The notes beneath the pieces were generated by a model. It was not told the origin of the DNA, did not search any database, and saw only the letters and a list, made by a program, of their open reading frames with translations. From positions 18,245,512 to 18,309,511 of the forward strand of contig NW_024037048.1 of the NCBI RefSeq assembly GCF_015706575.1: a DNA stretch of 64,000 bases. Direction: 5' to 3'. The translations under genes and the position numbers were made by a program. Positions 55,421 to 64,000 of the stretch are shown piece after piece. Numbering within the stretch: the first letter of the stretch is position 1; each line of letters begins with the position of its first letter. The stretch is from Patiria miniata. Its lineage: Eukaryota; Echinodermata; Asteroidea; Valvatida; Asterinidae.

Positions 55421-55520
55421 TAGTCCGAGTAACTTGGACCCAACTTATCGCCTTTTTTAACATTTGGACATGGTGTGGCGATATGTCCAAATGTTAAAAA
55501 AGGCGATGAGTCAGTAGAAA
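55421..55520. mobile_element. F2 terminal fragment with miniature foldback
   Basis: Starts TAGTCCGAGTAACTTGGACC as in F2, then ATCGCCTTTTTTAACATTTG is mirrored directly by CAAATGTTAAAAAAGGCGAT around GGTGTGGCGATA. The second F2 terminus is missing; likely an internally deleted or truncated copy. Confidence 0.7.
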
Positions 55521-56270
55521 GAGGACTTGTTAAATGTGATATCATCGGTAAGTGGGACGACACTAGAGGGTGGCGGCGCGACAGTAGAAAGAGGACTTGT
55601 TTTTTAATCGATGGCCAAATGAACATAACGCCCTCTGTTAAAGCTATAGTCCATCATTTGCAGCCATCCGAAAAGTAACTGGCGTAATTACTGTTGAAAA
55701 ACAAACTTGGTTGAAAGATAGTAAGGGAACTAAACTCCCTGTGAAATTATTCTTTCTGGGAAGCTGTCATTTTGAAGTAATCAACGAAAGAAGGCATTTC
55801 CAACGGTGATTCTTAAGAAGCACCGTAGGAAAATTTAAATTAGTAGTTCGTTTTGTTATTCAGCGCAGCGCACACAAGTATTGGAACGACGCACACGCGC
55901 GCGCGGTTGTTATAATTCGTCGGATCAGTGCGCGACGCCGCGTATAGCTGCAATTACAAAACAATTCAAAACATGATTCAGTATTAAACTTTTGATTTAA
56001 AATTGAGATCTTAGAATGCCGTTTTTCTCGGAATGTACAGCTGAAGCTTAGCTGAAACTTCATCAGGTTAGTTGCTCAGTATCCTTTATTAGATTTTGAA
56101 CACTTTTGTTGCCTCAAACGAACAAAATGCACTAATTACAAATGATGGACTATAGCTTTAAAAAATGAAACATTTTGCATTCACTCAGATCAACAAGAGG
56201 GCGCTGTTTTATCTACATGATGAAAATGTTATAGCTGAGGAGTCTTTTTGCACAATGCATTGCAGTACAC
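55521..56270. other. Intergenic with dispersed-repeat fragment
   Basis: 55640-55810 matches 17090-17300. The rest contains CACGCGCGCGCGG near 55893 and an AGAGGGCGC motif near 56195. No gene recognised. Confidence 0.5.
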
Positions 56271-56279
56271 ATCAACGTG

Positions 56280-56850
56280 TAGCCCCATAAATGTGGCCTA
56301 TTTACTGGAGTGTCTCCGTAAACATAGGCCACACATCCACATGTACAAAAATCGTGTCGACTTTGCCAAATTTTGATTTTCACATTTAGGCTTAGTTTGT
56401 AGGATTTTTTTTGCTTTAGAAGCATACTTACCCTCTTTATAGGCTAGTCAGAAAGTGCTGCCTTTTTCAGATGTCTAATTTTTGTGAAATTTCATGTTGA
56501 ATTTTGATACGCAAACGTGTAAAAATGAATCTGGAAATTTCACGAAAAATATACATCTGAAAAAGGCAGCACTTTCTGATTAGCCTATATAGAGGGTGAG
56601 AATGCTTCTAAAGCAAAAAAAACCTACAAAGTAAGCCTAAATGTGAAAATCAAAATTTGGCAAAGTCGACACGATTTTTGTACATATGTGGATGTGTAGC
56701 TTGAGTAACTCCAGCTAACATGCTCCATATTCATTCACATGTAGCATGTGAATGAATATGGAGCATGTCAGCTGGAGTTACTCAAGCTAGTGGATGTGTG
56801 GCCTATGTTTACGGAGGCAGTCCAGTAAATAGGCCACATTTATGGGGCTA
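56280..56850. mobile_element. Foldback element F1 (copy d), carrying F4
   Basis: TAGCCCC...GGGGCTA ends; flanks ATCAACGTG (56271-56279) and ATCACCGTG (56851-56859), a 9-bp duplication with one change, so older than copies b and c. The right arm is interrupted by F4. Confidence 0.9.
56697..56789. mobile_element. Foldback element F4, 93-bp hairpin
   Basis: Starts TAGCTTGAGTAACTCCAGCT and ends AGCTGGAGTTACTCAAGCTA; 45-bp arms with one mismatch around a TAG centre. Flanked by GTGGATGTG at 56688-56696 and 56790-56798. The whole element is one hairpin. Confidence 0.92.
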
Positions 56851-57079
56851 ATCACCGTGATGTCTCACGTTGGGATTTCGATATCTCTCTGCAAAATTAG
56901 AATTAAAAGCTGAATTTTTGGTGATGCAATGCTCACAACAGCAACTTTGCGAGGCAAAAGTTTGGGGGATTATTGAAGAAACTGTCATGACTGTAGTGAG
57001 TAAGAAGCTTGCAAATTTGATTCACACTGGTTTTGTTATGCAGCACAAACTTTTGCACGATATACACTATGTAGATACC

Positions 57080-58296
57080 TTAAGTTTTGGGACTCTCATA
57101 GTCATACACAGTATTGAGAGTCCCAAATTTTCGGACTAGTCCATCATGTACAAAAACATGTCGAACTTTGTCAAATTTTGATATTCACATTTAGGCCTAG
57201 TTTGTACTTTATTTTTGTTTAGAAATTACTCACCATGCTCACCCTCTTTCATGTCTTTTGTCATGTTTGTGCTGCCTTTTTCAGATGTGTAATTTTCGTG
57301 AAATTTCATGTTGAAATTTTGATACGCGAACGTGTGCAAACGAATCTGGAAATTTCACGAAAAAGAGACATCTGAAAAAGGCAGCACTTTCTGATTTCCA
57401 AAAACCCAACATTGCCCAATAAAAACATCAGATTTCACCCTCAAAACGGCCTCCAAATTACTAGATACGCCACCTGAGGTTCAAGTAGACATCAATAATT
57501 AAGATGGTTGTACTGAAGTTTACCTATGATCTGGATGAAAAGTGAAATTTCCCATTCAATCCCGAGAGCTCCCCTCACGATCGTGAACACATTCAATTCC
57601 GATTCGTGTTAATGTTTGAACGATGCGATGTGGTCTTCATGCCCAGCGTACATTGTACATTCGATGGTCCCCATATCCCGAGTGCGATTCCGTTACGGAG
57701 CGCAATGCATCGATTATGATAATGAGTATAGACTGGATCTCGTTTGTAAACACAAGTACATTTCAAACGATAATAGAGAGTCGGGAGCTAGGACAGCTTT
57801 TATGGGCGGAAACCAGTTCAAGCTAGTTCCCGATTGTCTTTTACCGTTTGAAATCCACTTGTGTTCACAAGCGAGATCCAGTCTACTCATTTTCATAATC
57901 GATGCTTCGCGCTCGGTAACGGAATCGCACTTGGGATATGGGGACCATTGAATGTACGCTGGGCATGAAGACTACATCACGTCGTTCAAACATTAACATG
58001 AGTCGGAAATTTAACGTGTTCATGATCGCGAGGGGAGCTGTCAGAATTGAACGGGAAATTTCACTTTTCTTCCGGATCGTAAATAAACTTCAGTACAACC
58101 ATCTTAATCATCGATGTCTATTTGTACCTCAGGTGGCCTAGCTAGTAATTGGGAGGCCATTTTGAGGGTGAAATCTGAATGTTAAAAAGACGATAAGTTG
58201 GGTCCAAGCATGGTCCAAGTTACTCGGACTACTGTAAGTGTAGTCCGAAAATTTGGGACTCTCAATACTGTGTATGAGAGTCCCAAAACTTATGGT
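57080..58296. mobile_element. Composite ~1.2-kb palindrome
   Basis: Outer arms carry a small hairpin unit (GGGACTCTCA/TGAGAGTCCC) next to TTTTCGGACTA / TAGTCCGAAAA. Inner arms of ~390 bp, centred near 57800, contain GTACGCTGGGCATGAAGACT on the right and its inverse on the left, and match F2's interior. The left half holds an F1 internal fragment without its TAGCCCC ends. It looks like F2-type DNA rearranged with other elements; its right half is repeated at 14003-14528. Confidence 0.8.
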
Positions 58297-58915
58297 ATTG
58301 AAAACATGCAAAGCAAGAAAATAGACTGGCACCTGAAACAACCAGTCCAACACAGCTTCAGTACTGCATCAATCAACCATGCCAAAAGAATTAAAGAAAC
58401 GTGTGGCATGAAGCGGGAACTAGTCTCAATTTACTACACATTTCTCCGTAGTCAAGCCACCAGACTATTGACACTGAATGAAGAGGTCAGTCTTTTCAAA
58501 TAGTTGGACCATATGGTCATGATGGTTGGACATGTACCAGTCTAGTATTTAGTCCCATTTTGAAATCACTTGACTTCCCTCTCATGTGCAAAATATTGAA
58601 GAAAAATCTCCTTTGAAAATTGAATTGAGTCTCCAAACTTGGTTGGTGAAATACTGAGGACATTTTCTGTGCCCGTTTTGTTTTGCACGTTTCAGAGCAC
58701 TCCAGAGCCCTGTCTGCTGTAAGTGTAACTTAGCCCTAGTCCTAGCCCAGGTTGGACTCTGTTGTGTACACGCAACGGAGTCCAGGGTATGAATCTCTCC
58801 TGCCATAGCGAAAAAAGTTTTAACACATTTAGTATTAGTAAATATTGCTTGAGATTGTTTATGCTTATTGAATTCTTCTCATTGTCTTTGGGTAATGTAT
58901 TTTTTTTTTCATTAG

Positions 58916-58988
58916 AAAATTGACGTGGCAGGTCACACAGTGGATGATTTGGTGAACAAGACAATAGAATACCTTCAGCCCAATCCAG
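58916..58988 (+). CDS. SH3GL: Endophilin exon: KIDVAGHTVDDLVNK...YLQPNP
   Basis: 73 nt, acceptor TTCATTAG, donor G|GTAAGAA. Same as 15147-15219 with S to N. Confidence 0.9.
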
Positions 58989-61900
58989 GTAAGAACCAAA
59001 ATTGCAACATCGTTGACGCTAACCTTCCCAAATCCTCCAAAATTCTATTTGCAAAATGTAGGCTTTTGCAGGATTGAGGCTATATGGCAAAAATGTGTGC
59101 CTGATTTATGAGGATGCACTGTGTCAAGGTCTTGGGCCGGATCTTGTGTTGTTCCCTGAGCTCAGAGAACCAGACTAGCTGGCTTGCATCCATTCACGGA
59201 TGTGTAACCGCTTGCAAAAAAAATGTGGACTAAATAAATTGGGTAAATTGGGGCACTATTTGGATAAATCAGTTTCTTCCTATGATGGTCGGCCGACCAT
59301 CTTTTGAAATCAATACAAAAATTCCCATTTTCTTAAAAATGACAGCACACCAGGTGCCATGATTTCACAGGATGTCTGAGACTGTCATTCACCTACAGTC
59401 AAGTAAAGTATTTCATAATAATTTGGTAGTTTTGTTTGTTGGTGTTTGCAAATGTCGTATATTACCTTTAATTGTAACCTTTGGAATAATTACGTTTGGG
59501 GTGACTATAGAACACCGGTTTGAATCGGGTCTAAGTATTCACTTCAAACAAACCAAATAGAGATAGATCTTCTATTTGTGTGCTGACCCTAATCAATCGT
59601 TTTGTCTTTCCTGAACAGTCTACAGAGCCATGAGCAAAGTCCTTGGTCAGAACAAGGGAGGAACCAAGCCTCAACAACCCGTAGGATTCCTGGGAGAAGT
59701 CATGCTGAAGAACGGCAGAGAATTAGGAGAAGATTCAACGTTTAGTGAGCAAACTACAAGATGTATTCTCTTTCCTTCTGTGGTAGACTGATCATAAAGC
59801 TCTCAAAAAGGTGCTCTAATCAGTGTTCCAATCCACCAACATAGTACCATGAGTATTGTGTAATTTATGTAGTGCCCAACACTTCAGATATATGCAAGGC
59901 CAAGTAAAGAAATAAACCAGTTTCTCGTAGCTGCCCGCTGCCTTTTTTGCACCCACTTTTTATTTTTTTATTTTTTTCTTATTTATAAATGCATGCATTT
60001 GCAATATACAGGTGAGTCAAAAAAGACGAAACCCGAATGGCAGGACCAATTTTTGAATAAAGTTTTGCCTGTAGCACTTTCCAAATCTAGGATATGAAAG
60101 CCCAATTATTAAACATTCTTTTAGTACAAGAATCATTCAAATCACTCATGTACTTTTTAAGTTGCTTAATTTTCAACACAAACACTGTTTTAAAATTTCT
60201 GTCCACGGATCACAAAAAGTGTTTTTTCAGTAAAATGAAAACAATTTGCATGCATCCCTGTGAGAATTGTTATCACTTTGCTGCAAGAACACTTCCTATT
60301 TTTGTGATATGTGGACAGAACTTTAAAACGGTGGTTGTGTTCAAAATTTCGTAACTTGAAAAGTACATGAGTGATTTGAATGATTCTTGTACTAAAAGAA
60401 AGTTTAATAACTGGGCTTTCATATATCCTGGATTTTGAAAGTGCTACAGGAAAAACTTCAATCAAAAATTGGTCCAGCCGTTTGTGTTTCGGTTTTTTTA
60501 CTCGCCCTTTATTTGGCAAATTTGTCAGTTGTCTGTTTATTTGTTTCCAACAATATTGTAGCTACATGTACTAGTACAGCAGATAGGCGATGGGATTGTG
60601 CCTTTGATGATACAAGCATGGCATTTGGCACACAGTCAGAGTATGTCACGAGAAAGATATTTGGCCATAGGGCCATCGCAGATTTGTCCTTTGAAAAAAT
60701 ATAGACAAATCCGATGGCAGCCATTTTCTGCGGTGGCGCAATGTTTGCGCGAGTCGCACTCAGGTAGGGGGCGTGCTCTAGGCTCCTTCAACCAATAAGA
60801 ATACCAAAATGCGCGCGCCTCGTCTTTAAGAACACGTTCAGTATGCGTGTGAGCGAGACACCACCGCAGTAAAAACCTGCTAATTCTGGTCGCCAGATTC
60901 CACTATAGGTAGTAAAATGACCAATGGCAGCCATTTTGAAAATTTTGAATATTGCTTGTTACCTAGATTTTTTCAAAGGGCAAATCTGTGATGGCCCTTT
61001 AATAAGACATACTCTGACTGTGTGCCAAATGCCATGCTTGTATCATCAATTTTAGGCACAATTCTCTCAAATATTTCTGCTGAATAATGCATTTCATAGA
61101 CCATCCCAGCTCCCGTGGTATACATAGCCCAGCTGTTCTCATTTTGATGGAAACATCAGAACAATAAAATCTTGCATTTTTTTTTGGATACAGGTACGGC
61201 GATGGTCAAGATGGGCGAATCACTGAGGCAACTTCTGAAGTCAAGGACGCCTTCGATCTGAATGTCAGACAGAACTTCCTGGATCCCCTGGATCATCTCA
61301 AGAACAAAGATCTGAAGGAGATCAACGTGAGTTCCATCTTACAAAATCTAACATCACCCATTATCTGGTTGATTCTGATAGAATCAGGACTGTGTTGCAC
61401 AGCCACGTTCGGGGAAATTCAAGCACAAATTAGGGAAAATGGAAAAGCATAAAGCCACGTCAGAATGAAGAGGCTACGGCTAATACATTAGTTGCACCTA
61501 TGGAAGCAGATGAAGCCACTTCCCATGTGGGCTAGTGTTAGTCGTAGCCATGTCATTCAGACATGGCTTATGCTCACTAACAGAAGGGTTAACCAGGGTT
61601 ACTGGAAATTACATTCTCATATAGCGTAATCCGGCAAACAAAATTAGAAGCCATTTTTGAGGTCGCGCCACGACTACGTGCACGCGTTCTTAAAGACGAG
61701 GCTCGCAAATGTTTTGGTCGAAGGAGTCCGGAGTGCACGATTCACGTGAGCCTAGTGCCTCCGCATTTATCCTGAGTTGTCCTGAGTTGTCCTGTTTGCA
61801 GACAAACCAAAGCCGATGAAAACATATACCTCACCTCATGGTGGAGGAAAAAAAAAAGCAGACGGGAAACCTTTTTTTTTTTACTCTGTCTAATAATGCA

Positions 61901-63226
61901 TTTCATAGACCATGCATTTCATAGACAATCTTAGCTTCCAGGGTATACTTAGCACAGCTGTTTAGTTTTGGTGGAAACAACAGAACAATAAAATTGTGTT
62001 TTTTATAGGTATCAATAAAAAAACAAAAACAAAATTTGGTTATTTTTTGGATACAGGTATGGCGATGGTCGAGATGGGAGAATCACTGAGGCAACTTTCT
62101 GAAGTCAAGGACGCCTTCGATCTGAACGTCAGACAGAACTTCCTGGATCCCCTGGATCATCTCAAGAACAAAGATCTGAAAGAGATCAACGTGAGTTCCA
62201 TCTTACAGAATCTGACAGAATTTGGTTGATTTTGATAGAAGCAGGACTGTGTTGCACAGCCACCTGCGGGGAAATTCAAGCACAAATTGTGGCAAATCTG
62301 GAAAAAAATTGATACAAGACAAGTGATCGATTACTGGTTGATTTGGGTTGTAACTTATGCCTGTGCACTTTTTGCCATTCGATAAATTTGGGGTCCACTT
62401 TTTTCCTGTCCCTGTTACATCTGACATCTGTGATTTTATAATTCTGATGCACTCCTTAATGCAGTCGTCCTCCAAGAGTGATTATGAATAGCAAACTACC
62501 TACACAACGAATACAAAATTGTTTAAAGTCTTCTTAACCCTAACTCCCTGGGCATTTTTGCGATGATGCTGCAAAATCCTCCAACTGCCTCCATGTCAAA
62601 ATTGCATGCAGCCTCAATCCTGCAAAATCCTCCATTATTTCTTGAATGTGATCCGTGGAAGAATGATCACTGCCTCAATCCTACAAAATCCTCCAGCAAT
62701 CACTGTCAATATGTTGAGGCAGAGCCAGTGACATCCTGGAGCAGTGCGGAGGACTTCAAGTATAATTTATGCACAGCTGAGCATAAACAAACACAAGGCC
62801 CGGCCCAAGACCTTGACACACTGCATCCTGCAAAATCAGCCACACATTTTTGCCAATTAAACAGCCTCAATCCTGCAAAATCCTCCATTTTGCAAAGAGG
62901 ATTTGGGAGGATTTGGAAAGGTTAGGGTTAATGCAGTCGTCCACCAAGAGTGATTATGTGAAGCAGACAACCTACCCAACAAATTGTTGAAGTAATTCTT
63001 AATGATACTTGAACGGCAAATGACAACGTTCAGAGATAACAGGAACTCGAAAATTGTCACACTTTGACCCATAATTTATATAAGGAGCCTTACAGCAATG
63101 TGCAAATGTCTCTTGTCAAACAGTACATAAACTTTCTCCCCAATGTTTGATTTCTACAGCACCATCGGAAGAAGTTACAGGGGCGACGTCTTGACTTTGA
63201 CTACAAAAAGAAGAAGCAAGCAAAAG
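58916..63226 (+). CDS. SH3GL: Endophilin A-like gene, copy 2 (BAR-domain exons)
   Basis: Four exons at 58916-58988, 59619-59744, 62057-62190 and 63160-63226 keep frame and splice phases (0/1, 1/1, 1/0, 0/1) and encode KIDVAGHTVDDLVNKTIEYL, MSKVLGQNKGG...GRELGED, LRQLSEVKDAFDLNVRQNF and HHRKKLQGRRLDFDYKKK: the middle of an endophilin BAR domain, which dimerises and curves endocytic membranes. A damaged extra exon is at 61194-61326. The helix-1 insert is about seven residues shorter than in flies or vertebrates. No N-terminal exon is seen between the palindrome and 58916, and later BAR/SH3 exons would lie beyond 64000. Of the two loci this is the better candidate for the functional gene. Confidence 0.82.
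59619..59744 (+). CDS. SH3GL: Endophilin helix-1-insert exon
   Basis: 126 nt, phase 1/1. Differences from copy 1: VYRAM for VSRAM, KVLGQ for KVRGQ, and TTTA|GTGAGC at the donor, changing the junction glycine codon to serine. Confidence 0.88.
60020..60492. mobile_element. Foldback element, SD1 copy 2
   Basis: Counterpart of 18908-19386, same ends (GAAACCCGAATGGCAGGACC and inverse), in the intron after the helix-1-insert exon. Confidence 0.8.
60586..61068. mobile_element. Second foldback element, SD1 copy 2
   Basis: Counterpart of 19471-19955. Confidence 0.75.
61194..61326 (+). pseudogene. SH3GL: Endophilin LRQLSEVKDAF exon with 1-nt deletion
   Basis: 133 nt; CAACTTCTGAAG in place of CAACTTTCTGAAG, the same loss as at 20082-20214. 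Skipping it and using 62057-62190 keeps frame. Confidence 0.9.
62057..62190 (+). CDS. SH3GL: Endophilin LRQLSEVKDAF exon, intact
   Basis: 134 nt, acceptor GGATACAG, donor AAC|GTGAGTT. Encodes MAMVEMGESLRQLSEVKDAF and continues to KNKDLKEIN, retaining the usual KDAF. Confidence 0.92.
62534..62931. mobile_element. TTAA MITE, SD1 copy 2
   Basis: Counterpart of 21405-21798, with TTAACCCTAACTCCC and GGTTAGGGTTAA ends. The inverted partner fragment is at 59015-59155. Confidence 0.75.
63160..63226 (+). CDS. SH3GL: Endophilin HHRKKLQGRRLDFDY exon, copy 2
   Basis: 67 nt, acceptor TTTCTACAG, donor G|GTAGGCG; same residues as 22029-22095. Confidence 0.9.
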
Positions 63227-64000
63227 GTAGGCGACAGATTATCTCAACTCCATCATATCAAATCATCTTACATTACTAAAATATCATAACTAAAACAAAA
63301 ACAAACCATCAGACTTCCAAAGTGTTATTGTTAACCTGACCTGATTTATCATTATTAACTGTCATAGAGTATGTCCCAAAAAAGTGTCTGTGAAAAAAAG
63401 TCTGATGTGGTTTTGGATTGGAATCATTTGCCCTTGAGCATTAAACTGAGGTCTTGCCATGATGACTGATAGCCAGGCAAATGATTCCAATCCCAATTGC
63501 AGCCCTTTTCACAACATGCATGATTTTACACAGCTTACTTAACACAGCACTGAAATTGATTAAGGCAAGGAACTTGGTCACAGTGTCCCAAAATGTTGTT
63601 GTGATCAATTGACAAGTGTGCAGTGATGCGTGACTGAAATTAAATGAAACTCATCGGGGTTGAGGCCAAGGCTAAGGAGTATCTGCACAATCAAACTTTT
63701 TCAAAATGGACTTCATGGTTTTGTATTTTTAAAAAAAATAGTCAGACGGACATTTCTTTTGGACATACTGTATAATGCGAATAATATTTGTTTGCACTAA
63801 AAGAAAAACAAAAATTGCATTTAAAATAGTGTTCCTTGCAAGCCTTCAATTGTGGTTTAGATTGTTTGAGGACTTAGTTTAGACAGTCGAGAAAAAGTTT
63901 GAACTTTGTGTCAACCATATTCACTCAGCGGCCAATATCTGATCTGCCAAATATTGTTTCCAAAAGTGGATATTGTCATCGGGAACTGAACTTTGTTACT
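63227..64000. other. Intron or intergenic sequence to window end
   Basis: No further endophilin exon. A short hairpin at about 63412-63500 (GGATTGGAATCATTTGCC mirrored by GGCAAATGATTCCAATCC) may be a small foldback element. Confidence 0.55.

Larger units (their letters stand above)
57770..63358 (+). repeat. Segmental duplication 1, copy 2
   Basis: Counterpart of 14003-22225 without the extra ~2.66-kb tandem block and without the inverted SLC12 fragment. Confidence 0.9.

Noticed and set aside
1-64000. Retrovirus-like, LTR, Polinton or CRISPR sequence
   Set aside because: No reverse transcriptase, integrase, capsid or polymerase motif, no paired long terminal direct repeats, and no regularly spaced short repeats with unique spacers were recognised.

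Overview
The window is animal DNA: GT-AG introns, short exons in long AT-rich introns, tRNA-derived SINE-like sequence, several DNA-transposon families and no operons. The gene families (SLC12 cotransporter, endophilin, collagen-C1q), TACATG- and TAGGCC-rich simple sequence and a histone-type 3' hairpin fit a marine invertebrate deuterostome (echinoderm, hemichordate or amphioxus); I cannot go further. No rRNA, CRISPR array, retrovirus-like or Polinton-like element was recognised.

Three host gene families are visible. (1) Endophilin A (SH3GL): four consecutive BAR-domain exon types lie at 15.1-22.1 kb and again at 58.9-63.2 kb, inside a segmental duplication. The first copy has extra exon copies, two of them frame-damaged, and runs into unrelated DNA; the second may continue beyond the right edge. 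(2) SLC12 (NKCC/NCC-like): at 22.6-32.0 kb only the last membrane-region exon and C-terminal-domain exons are present. One block is repeated three times, with fused and frameshifted exons, followed by two intact terminal exons and a poly(A) signal. One SLC12 exon, with a tRNA-like head, also lies inverted inside the endophilin locus at 17.3-17.9 kb. (3) A secreted collagen-like C1q-domain protein on the minus strand, 33.3-34.4 kb, with one apparent frameshift and a TATA-containing upstream region.

The rest is repeats. A ~49-bp minisatellite family forms arrays at 0.8-3.3, 39.9-41.5 and 47.7-48.8 kb, and in reverse orientation inside SLC12 introns at 24.1-25.6 and 27.4-27.9 kb. A second segmental duplication (2.6-6.8 kb and 48.0-53.0 kb, with a partial third copy at 37.3-39.2 kb) carries candidate minus-strand 5' exons. 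Region 6.8-12.2 kb is diverged tandem repeats with an inserted hAT element. Region 42-58 kb holds long palindromic (foldback) elements flanked by 9-bp direct repeats, several nested inside one another; this is the most distinctive structure in the window.
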